Assembly: GCA_016712715.1 (NCBI GenBank)
Contig: JADJQM010000001.1
Span: 1 to 64,000, forward strand
DNA length: 64,000 nucleotides
From: Rhodospirillaceae bacterium
GTDB taxonomy: Bacteria; Pseudomonadota; Alphaproteobacteria; Dongiales; Dongiaceae
Direction of reading: 5' to 3'
The translations under genes were made by a program, and so were the position numbers. Positions within the stretch are counted from its first letter, which is position 1, and each line of letters starts with the position of its first letter. The notes under the pieces were generated by a model. It was not told the DNA's origin. It did no database searches and was given only the letters and a program-made list of their open reading frames with translations. Positions 1 through 7,212 of this stretch are shown piece by piece.

Positions 1-70
1 TCTGGGTGGTTCTGGCTGCCCGCTGGCCGAATGGTTTTCCTGCCGGCGCGATGACCTGCGTGAGAAGGGC

Positions 71-96
71 GGGCGACGGCATTGCTGCCGCCGCCC
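71..96 (-). terminator. Hairpin just downstream of flagellin gene 1
   Basis: Read on the minus strand this is an 11-bp GC-rich stem (one G-U pair) closed by a GCAA tetraloop. It begins about 20 nt after the flagellin stop codon. The tail after the stem is only weakly T-rich, so it may be an intrinsic terminator or an mRNA 3' stabilising hairpin. Nothing else can be assigned in bases 1-118. Confidence 0.45.
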
Positions 97-118
97 AATC
101 CTACTCAACCACCAGCGA

Positions 119-2380
119 TTAGAACAATCGCAGAATGGCCTGCTGCGCCTGGTTGGCGAGCGAAAGTGCAATCGTACCCAACTGCTGCTTCGTCTGCAGG
201 GTCAGGATGTTCGCACCTTCCTCGTTCTGATCCGCCTGGATCAGCTTGTTGGCGCCGTCCGTCAGCACATCCGCGAATTCCTTGGTATAGCTTTCGCGGG
301 TCTGAATGACGTTGAGGTTGGTACTCAGGTTCGACGAGGCCGATCTGAGGGTCAGTTTCGCCGCGTCCAGCTGACTGATCGCGTTGTCGATATCAGCTCG
401 ATCACTCCAGTTGTTCTGGGCGAAATCGAGCCTCAAGCCCTGGCCGTCCGTGCGGACGTTCTGGGAGACAACGGTCACCGTGCTGGAGCGGGTTTCGTTC
501 AACTGCACCGTCAGGTTGTTCGCATCGGTCGCATCGACCAGCTGCTTCGTCGTGATGTCGGCCGTCTGACCGGTGTTCGCCGGGCGGACGTCAAACTTCG
601 CTTCGCGGGGAGCGTTGTATTCACCGCGAATCTTCACTTCGAAGCTGCCGGTAACGTCACCAGTTGAGATTGAGTTGGTGATACCAACCGAGCTCGTCTC
701 GAAGGTGATCGTGGCACCGTCATTCACGCCACCCGCCAGGGTGACGGCGAAGGAGTTGGTACCGCGCAGGTCCACGTCGGTCTTGGTGAAAGTACCACCC
801 AGGCCGTCCGTGAACGTGATCGTCGCGGCACTGGCAGTGCCCGTGACCGTGGCGGTCAGCTTCGTCACGCTGTTGTCGAGGAAGCCGCTGACGCTGCTTA
901 CCGCCGACACGGCATCGCTGGAGAGCCCACTGAGACCAGTCGAGGTCTTGGTGGTGTTCACTTCAGTGATGGCCGCCGCCGTCGCCGTGGTGATGTACTT
1001 GAGATCACCAAAGTTCAGGTTGAGGTTGAACTGAGCGGAAGAGGCAAGACCAACGCCGGCAGCGAAAGATACGTTGCTGGCATTGCCGGTGCTGACGACG
1101 ACATTGGCACTTGTCGTTGCGCCGGCACCCGTCAGCTGCACGCTGTAATTGTCGAACTGGTTCGTCGTGTAGTTGAACGACGTTGCGTTCGCCTTCAGCG
1201 TGTAGGTTTCCGCCGCACTGATGGCGCCGCCATTGTTGTCCGGCGTGCCAACGATGAGGGCCGCACCCGTGCCATAGGACGTGCCGATGGCGTCGGAGTA
1301 CTTCGCTGCCTGCAGGATCTGACGCTGGTCAACCGTGACGCGCGCCGAGCCTGAATCAAAGGCGAAGGAGTTTCGCCGTTGGCGACCTTGCCCCTGACCG
1401 AGGAGGTTGAGACCATCGCGGGTGATGGTTTCGCCATTCTCGTTGGTGGCAACGATCTGCAGGTTCACGTTCTTCTCGATCACCGACGTACCGACACCGA
1501 CGGTGTCCGGAACGTCTTCGATCGCGTCGAAATCGACGTCGAACGAGATGTTCGTGCCGCTGTTGAAAGACGCCGCGAACCGGAGCACGTCGCCACGGAC
1601 CTTGGCTTCGTCAAACTGCGAAACGGTGAAGGTCTGCGTGATCGTGGCTTCGCCTTCGGTAACCGTGAAGGTCTTGTCCTTGCCGACGCCGCCCGACAAC
1701 TTGATCGAAATCGAGTCGAGGTTGGAGACGGTGGTGGACGCGAAGCCGTTGATCACCAGATTGCTGACACCGCGCGCCTGTTTGGCATTCGCGATATCGT
1801 TGGTGGCACCGCTGATGGCGCCATCGCCGGTGACGGAGATGGTGTATTCGTCAGCGCTGACGACATTGGTGGCGCGGGCGCCACTGATGCCCTGGATGGC
1901 GTTGACCGAGGTCTTGCTGGAGGCGGTGGCATCGAGGCGGAGGCCGCTGCCGACCAGCAGGTTCTTACCGGCATAGTTGGCGTCGTTCGCGAGCGAGTCG
2001 ATCTGACGAAGGACGCCGTTGAACGAATTGGCCAAGCTGTTGCGCAGCTTCACGGAATTGGCATCGTTGCCCAACGAACCCAGAGCCTGGGTCGTCAGAC
2101 CGCGCGCCTGTTCGACCAGGGCTTCGATCTTGGAAATGCCGGTATCGGCACCCTTGATCGTGGAGATGGCCTGACCGATGCCGTCCTTGAGGCCGGTGAG
2201 ATCGCCAGCGCGCTGGGTAAGGCCCTTGGCAGCGAAGAAGCTGGCCGGACCGTCCAGAGCGGAGTTGATCTTGTTGCCGGTCGCAAGGCGCAACTGGGTA
2301 CGCTCGAGCTTAACGGTAGTGTCTTGCAGCAGCAGCAGGTTGCTGCGAATGCCAGACGAAAGTTGGATCTCGTTAGCCAT
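119..2380 (-). CDS. Flagellin 1 (large, about 753 aa)
   Basis: Filament subunit, exported by the flagellar type III apparatus and polymerised outside the cell. The first 150 or so residues (MANEIQLSSGIRSNLLLLQ, then LATGNKINSALDGPASFFAA) and the last 90 (ESYTKEF...NEEGANILTLQTK...QQAILRLF) are the conserved D0/D1 helices. The 500 residues between are rich in Ser, Thr, Ala, Gly and Asn, with no cysteine seen, as expected for a surface-exposed D2/D3 region. The start at 2380 is preferred over the longer frame from 2428 because AAAGGGGA lies just upstream of it. At 753 aa it is far longer than the 270-500 aa typical of alphaproteobacterial flagellins. A paralogue lies at 10190-12430. A sigma-54 promoter at 2462-2478 probably drives it. 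Confidence 0.95.
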   Translation of the reverse strand: MANEIQLSSGIRSNLLLLQDTTVKLERTQLRLATGNKINSALDGPASFFAAKGLTQRAGDLTGLKDGIGQAISTIKGADTGISKIEALVEQARGLTTQALGSLGNDANSVKLRNSLANSFNGVLRQIDSLANDANYAGKNLLVGSGLRLDATASSKTSVNAIQGISGARATNVVSADEYTISVTGDGAISGATNDIANAKQARGVSNLVINGFASTTVSNLDSISIKLSGGVGKDKTFTVTEGEATITQTFTVSQFDEAKVRGDVLRFAASFNSGTNISFDVDFDAIEDVPDTVGVGTSVIEKNVNLQIVATNENGETITRDGLNLLGQGQGRQRRNSFAFDSGSARVTVDQRQILQAAKYSDAIGTSYGTGAALIVGTPDNNGGAISAAETYTLKANATSFNYTTNQFDNYSVQLTGAGATTSANVVVSTGNASNVSFAAGVGLASSAQFNLNLNFGDLKYITTATAAAITEVNTTKTSTGLSGLSSDAVSAVSSVSGFLDNSVTKLTATVTGTASAATITFTDGLGGTFTKTDVDLRGTNSFAVTLAGGVNDGATITFETSSVGITNSISTGDVTGSFEVKIRGEYNAPREAKFDVRPANTGQTADITTKQLVDATDANNLTVQLNETRSSTVTVVSQNVRTDGQGLRLDFAQNNWSDRADIDNAISQLDAAKLTLRSASSNLSTNLNVIQTRESYTKEFADVLTDGANKLIQADQNEEGANILTLQTKQQLGTIALSLANQAQQAILRLF

Positions 2381-2413
2381 GTAGTAATCCCCTTTGGAGA
2401 TTGAGTTGCCGCC

Positions 2414-2426
2414 GGCTCTTTGAGCC
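2414..2426 (-). promoter_or_regulatory. Short hairpin in flagellin 1 leader
   Basis: On the mRNA this is GGCTC-AAA-GAGCC, a 5-bp stem with an A-only loop, inside the roughly 70-nt leader and about 35 nt before the start codon. Flagellin 2 has a stronger A-rich-loop hairpin in the same place. In Caulobacter, FlbT acts on flagellin leaders. A similar role here is inference. Confidence 0.35.
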
Positions 2427-2461
2427 AACGCACCATCCTGAATGGACGGCTCCAGGTAGGA

Positions 2462-2478
2462 AGCAATTTCCTTGCCAG
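2462..2478 (-). promoter_or_regulatory. Sigma-54 promoter of flagellin 1
   Basis: The minus strand reads CTGGCAAGGAAATTGCT, matching YTGGCACG-N4-TTGCW with one mismatch in the -24 box and correct GG-to-GC spacing. Predicted transcription start is near 2451, giving a leader of about 70 nt. Confidence 0.75.
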
Positions 2479-2526
2479 ACGGTAGAATCTGCCGGATAGG
2501 TCTTAAAACATCGATAAACGGTCGAA

Positions 2527-2539
2527 TATCAATAGATTA
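2527..2539. promoter_or_regulatory. IHF-type site upstream of flagellin 1
   Basis: TATCAATAGATTA is a perfect match to WATCAA-NNNN-TTR. It lies 49 bp upstream of the -24 element, between the promoter and the dyads at 2565-2630, where DNA bending would bring a distant activator to sigma-54 polymerase. Confidence 0.55.
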
Positions 2540-2564
2540 ACAGCGTGTTAACTACCATTTTTGC

Positions 2565-2581
2565 CCGGCAAGATTTGCCGG
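2565..2581. promoter_or_regulatory. Palindromic activator-type site, copy 1
   Basis: CCGGCAAGATTTGCCGG has 7-bp arms around a 3-bp centre. It lies about 87 bp upstream of the flagellin 1 sigma-54 promoter and about 70 bp upstream of the divergent promoter at 2650. The core GCA-N5-TGC recurs upstream of the other sigma-54 promoters here. By position and form it resembles the ftr enhancers bound by FlbD in Caulobacter. Confidence 0.55.
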
Positions 2582-2616
2582 TTCGGCAAGAAATTCTCGT
2601 TAATTCTTGTTAACAT

Positions 2617-2630
2617 CGGCAAGATTTGCC
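2617..2630. promoter_or_regulatory. Palindromic activator-type site, copy 2
   Basis: CGGCAAGATTTGCC repeats the core of copy 1 exactly, 51 bp away (about five helical turns). Each copy is followed within a few bases by another GGCAA half-site, so the two form a direct repeat of a compound element. The intergenic stretch 2381-2737 is otherwise only promoter and leader DNA. Confidence 0.5.
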
Positions 2631-2649
2631 CTGCGGCAATCCCACCGGC

Positions 2650-2666
2650 CGGGCAGGCGAGTTGCA
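2650..2666 (+). promoter_or_regulatory. Sigma-54 promoter of the TPR/glycosyltransferase genes
   Basis: CGGGCAGGCGAGTTGCA matches YTGGCACG-N4-TTGCW with two mismatches, both in the -24 half. The -12 TTGCA is perfect and the spacing is right. It would start transcription near 2677, about 60 nt before the first TPR gene, so that gene would be co-controlled with flagellin 1 from shared upstream sites. Confidence 0.6.
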
Positions 2667-2737
2667 CGATTCTTGCTTAAGAAGTTGCTCAATCGGCGAC
2701 CTTTGGCGGGTTCCGCTGCTACACTCGAAAAATTGGC

Positions 2738-5700
2738 GTGGGTCAGATGGATACGATCATGACAGGGAATGTGCCCGGGAATTTGCCTGGGCAGGGTGTC
2801 GCAGGGGGGCAGGTCAGCCCGGCAGTGCGCCAGCAGGCGGAAGCGCTGCGGCGACATGCCGCCCATCTCCACGCCGCGCAAAGGATGGACGAGGTCGAGA
2901 CCTGCCTGCGCCGCCTGCTGGAACTGCTGCCCGACGATCCGCAGACCCTTTACAACCTTGCCATCCTGCACCGCGAACGCAATGAGCTGGGCGCTGCCGA
3001 ACACAATCTGCGCAAGCTGATCGATATCGATCCCGACTATATCGATGCCTATCAGACGCTGGGCATCATCTACTATTCGACCCGACAGCTGCTGAAAGCG
3101 ATCCGCACCTACGAGATGGGTCTGGCCCGGGCGCCCACGCGCCTGCCCCTGCTGGCCGGGCTGCTGATCGCGCGCCTGTCCGAGCGCGTGCCGGCTGAAA
3201 TCGAATCAGTCTGTCGCCGCATCCTCGACATCGACCATGAAAATCCCGACGCCAACACCTTTCTTGCCTGGTCGATCATCGTGCTGGGCCAGGATCTGGG
3301 CGAGGCGCTGGAATGCGTCGATCGCGCCCTGGCGCGTGATCCGCAGCATGCCCAGGCCAAGGCCATGCGCTATCAGACCCTGATGGCGATGGGGCGCGAG
3401 GCAGAGGCTGGCCTTGTCTGGGTGGAAATGGCGGAACGTGCCGCCCATGACTGGGACTTCGCCAGGAATGTCGGCCTGATCGCCGCACAGTTGCGCAAGA
3501 AGACGCCTGACCGACATCACCAACATTTACCTGCAGCACAACCCGGACGACGCCAGCGCCATCGGGCACATGGCGACGTTGGTCATGATGGATGGCGATT
3601 TTCTCACCGGCCAGGAACTGACCAAGCGGGCAATCGAGGTTCTGCCGGACAATATGATCCTGCGCATGACGCTGGCGCTGAGCTCTTTCCGGCTGAAGGA
3701 ATTCGAGACCTTCCACAAATACCATTGGACACGTTGGCAGCGCGACGGCGCCGAGCCGCGGTGGCAGCTGGACGTGCCGGAATGGGACGGGCAGCCGCTG
3801 CCGGAAAAGGCGGTGGTCATCTACAGCGAGCAGGGCGTCGGCGACCACATCATGTGGGCGTCCTTCCTGCCGGCGGTGCAATCGCGGGCGACCCGCGTCT
3901 ATGTCGAGACCAATGTGCGGCTCAACTCGCTCTTTGCCCGAAGTTTCCCGGAATATGCCGTGGTGACGCGCGAGTTCCTGCCCGGCAACTGGAACACGCG
4001 TACCATCGGTGGCCAGGCATCGGCGGCCGACCTGCCGCAATTGCTGGATCTGAGTTTCGAGAATGTCCCGGGGCGCGAGGGCTTCCTCATCGCCGATCCA
4101 ACCTTGATGCTGAAGTTGCGCGCGCGCTACCAGGAGATGTTTCCGGGCAAGAAGTTGGTGGGAATATCGTGGCGCAGCGGCAATCGCGACAGCGCCGCCA
4201 TCCGGTCGCTGGAATTGGCGCAATGGGGCCCCATCTTGCCAACCCGGATTGCGTCTTCATCAACCTGCAATACGGCGATGTCTCGCGCGATGTCGATTTC
4301 GTGCGGCAGGAGATGGGGGTCGAGATCTATTGGGACAAGGAGATCAACCCGCTCGGCAATATGGACCCGTTCGTGGCCCAGATCGCCGCCCTCGATCTGG
4401 TCATCTCGGTCGACAACAGCACGATTCATTTTGCCGGCGCGGTCGGCAAGCCGACCTGGGCCATGCTGCCGGTCAACTCCGACTGGCGCTGGCTGAGAGA
4501 GACCAGGGAAGCCTTGTGGTATGCGAGCCTCGAGCTCTTCCGCCAGCAGCCGGATGCCGGCTGGGATCCGATCGTCGACGAGATCGCCGGCCGGTTGCGC
4601 CGTGTGAGCGAAGCGGATCTGGCCAAGGCCCATGTGGCGATGCTGCACCGCTGCGGCGCCCATGCGTTCCGCTACGGCCGCCTCGACGTGGCCGAGGACT
4701 ATTACCGATCCCTTCTCACCCTCGGCCAGTATCGCGCCGAAGCGCTGCATGTGGTCGGGCATTGCGCACGCATTGCCGGCCATCCCAAGGACGCGGTGGC
4801 GATTGCCGCCGGCGCATTCGAACTGGCGCCCGATATGGTGGACTATCGTGCCGAGCTGGCGCTGGCGCTCGATGCCTGCGGCGAGGGAGATCGCGCCGAG
4901 CGCATCACGCGTGACGCCCTGAAGCATGACGGGAAGAATGCCAACGCGCTCCTCGCCATGGGTCGGATCCTGTGCCGGCACAACCGCCAGACCGAGGCCA
5001 CGGACTACTTCGCGCGCGTACTGCGCAACGATCCCAAGCATGTCGAAGCGCGCACGGCACTGGCGCAGGCGCAGGCGATCCAGGGCGAGTGGGAGCTCGC
5101 GAAGAAGAATTTCACCACGGCCATCAACCACGCGCCGCTCGACGCGCAATCGCATATCCGCTTTGCCGAAGCTGCATTGCAGATGGGTGATTATGCCACC
5201 GGCTGGGAGCATTTCCGGTGGCGCTTCCGGGTCCGGCTTTTCCGATTTGCCGCCGCATCTCGCCATGCTCGACCAGGGGCACCATCCAGCCGCCTGGGAA
5301 ACCGGCAATTTGCGCCGCGCGCGCCTGCATCTGCGCGCCGAGCGCGCGCTGTTCGAACAGCTGCTGCTTGCCAGCCTGCTGCCCGATGTGCTGGGCGAAA
5401 CCCGCGCCATCGTGGCAGAGGCAGATGCCGCCTTGCTGCCGCTGCTGCAGGCCGTCAATTCGAAGATCACCTTCCTGGAGATCGGCGCGGTGACATTGCC
5501 GATCCTGCAGGCCGCGAAGATTTCGATGACGTCCAGCCTGGGCGACCTCGCGCGACGGTTCCGGCCTGACGCCGAGTCCTTTCCCGGCAAGCCGTGGCTT
5601 GCCGGTGCCGACCAGACCAAGACTGCCCAGTTCCGCCATGACTACCAGCAGTGCTTCCCGCAACGTCCCCTGGTCGGCCTTTCCTGGCGCCAGGAGGCTG

Positions 5701-6140
5701 GCGACGACGAGAAGCTGTTGGCCCCCCTGCAGCCGCTGTTCAACGACCAGCGGATGGGCATCGTCTCGATCCAGCGCGGCGCCGATCGCGGCCGCCTGTC
5801 GACCATCGCCGCGGAAACAGGCTGCGATTTCGTGGTCGACCCCCGCGTCGATGCAAACCTGAGCCTGCTCGACTATGCCAGCCAACTGGCGGCCCTGGAT
5901 ATTGTCGTCGCTGCCGACGATCTCGCTGCCGCCATCGCCATGGCGCTGGGCAAACCCGTCATTAAACTGTGCCTCAGCGGCGCCGAACATTGGGCCTGGG
6001 GCTGGGCCGGAGCAAGTTGCGTTTGGGCGAGGAATGTCCGCATAATACGCGCGGCGCAAGATGGCGCTCATTGGGTTGGCGCCGTGCGCGCGGTACTGGA
6101 TAGCGGGATGCTGGAAGGAGTTGGTCATGAATCGCCATGA
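2738..6140 (+). pseudogene. TPR/glycosyltransferase-like protein 1, FlmG type, three frameshifts as sequenced
   Basis: One gene read in three pieces. The frame changes near 3500 (one extra base), near 4238 (one missing, TTGGCC to TTGCC) and near 5222 (one extra), giving about 1134 codons if repaired. TPRs fill 2820-3700. A GT9/FlmG-like domain follows at 3770-4570, with EQGVGDHIMWASFLP, GISWRSGN, NLQYGD, ISVDNSTIHFAGAVGKPTW and DWRW. A second TPR block lies at 4640-5200, and a second, degraded GT-like domain at 5240-6130 ends with ALDIVVAADDLAAAIAMALG. The paralogue at 7213-10125 is intact. The coding signal stays strong across each break, so sequencing indels are more likely than decay. The start is uncertain: GTG at 2738, or ATG at 2747 or 2759. 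The family fits FlmG, which binds flagellin through TPRs and glycosylates it. The role here is inferred from family and from the flanking flagellins. Its end overlaps the next gene. Confidence 0.75.
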
Positions 6141-7200
6141 ACGCCGGGCGGCGTCGCGGACCGTAAAGGCGAAAGGCCTGGCCAAGTCCGGCGGTGGAAG
6201 CGAACAGATCAACAGCGGCATCGCCGCGATCAATGCCGGTAACCTGCGGCTGGCCGAAGAGATCTTCCGTCAGATTCTGAAGGCCGATCCCAACATGGCG
6301 GAGGCCAAGCATCAGTTGGGCACCGTGCTGGCCCGCACCGGCCGGGCCGACGAGGGCGCCCGGCTGCTGCGCGAGGCAACCGCCGCTCTGCCCAACGAAG
6401 CCCTCTATTGGAGCAATCTCGCCGCCGCCTGCTATATCGGCAACGATACCGCCGGAGCCATCGAGGCGGCGCGCCGCGCCGTGTCGCTGCAACCTGATTA
6501 TGGATTGGCGTGGGACAATCTCGGCTCAGCCCTCATGGACAGCCGGGATTTCGCCGAGGCGATCCGCGCTTGCGACAAGGCGATCGAACATGGTGCCGGC
6601 GATGTCGAAACGCTGAAACGTCTCTCCGGCTGCTATTTCGGCGCTCAGGATTACGGCAACGCCATTCGCGTCATGCGCGAAATCTTGGCCAATCATGGTG
6701 ACGATCCGGAGATCATGGCCAGTCTTGGCGCCGCCCTGATCGAGGCGCAGGACTACATTGCCGCGCGCGATACGCTGGCCAAGGCGGCCGGCATCTCCCC
6801 GGACCATTTCCCGACGGCCTATCATTACGGCCGCGTTCTGCGCTTGACCGGCGACATGACGGCGGCCCTACGATGGCTGCGTCGCGCCACGTCGGCCGAT
6901 CCGCGCAATCCTGTTGCCTGGCGTGATCTCGCAGATGCCTTGTTCGAAAGCGGGGACATCGAAAATGCCAAAGTCGCGATCGAACGCGCGGTAAGTCTTG
7001 AACCGAACGCGACCTCGATCCGGGAACTGGCGACGCGGATCCTCGGCCCCAGCGCGGCGGAGGAGCCGGTCTTCAACCTGGACCTGCCGGCCCTGGGTTT
7101 GTTCGCGCCGATGCAGCTCGCGACCGCCAAGGAACCCGGCGCGCCCGAACCCGATGAATCCGGCGTCGTGGACCTCAGCATTCTCAAAATCGGAGCCTGA
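6127..7200 (+). CDS. TPR-only protein between the two TPR/glycosyltransferase genes
   Basis: A 358-residue protein opening with MNRHERRAA and then about eight tetratricopeptide repeats from residue 20 to 305, with no catalytic domain. The start at 6127 is chosen because GGAAGGAG stands 6 nt upstream. The longer frame from 6061 has no ribosome site. It overlaps the end of the preceding gene by 14 nt and is followed 12 nt later by the second TPR/glycosyltransferase gene, so the three are probably one transcript. TPR arrays bind partner proteins. A flagellin chaperone or adaptor for the glycosyltransferases is a reasonable but untested reading. Confidence 0.85.
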   Translation: MNRHERRAASRTVKAKGLAKSGGGSEQINSGIAAINAGNLRLAEEIFRQILKADPNMAEAKHQLGTVLARTGRADEGARLLREATAALPNEALYWSNLAAACYIGNDTAGAIEAARRAVSLQPDYGLAWDNLGSALMDSRDFAEAIRACDKAIEHGAGDVETLKRLSGCYFGAQDYGNAIRVMREILANHGDDPEIMASLGAALIEAQDYIAARDTLAKAAGISPDHFPTAYHYGRVLRLTGDMTAALRWLRRATSADPRNPVAWRDLADALFESGDIENAKVAIERAVSLEPNATSIRELATRILGPSAAEEPVFNLDLPALGLFAPMQLATAKEPGAPEPDESGVVDLSILKIGA

Positions 7201-7212
7201 TCGGCAGCGACG

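Noticed and set aside
1379..2404. Open frame of 341 codons opposite flagellin 1, plus strand
   Set aside because: Antisense shadow of the flagellin gene; Asp/Gly/Arg-rich with no family features. The same holds for 10922-11968 opposite flagellin 2.
4127..5620. Minus-strand frame of 497 codons over the TPR-GT 1 gene
   Set aside because: Composition is that of antisense to a GC-rich gene, and the plus strand carries clear GT and TPR motifs there.
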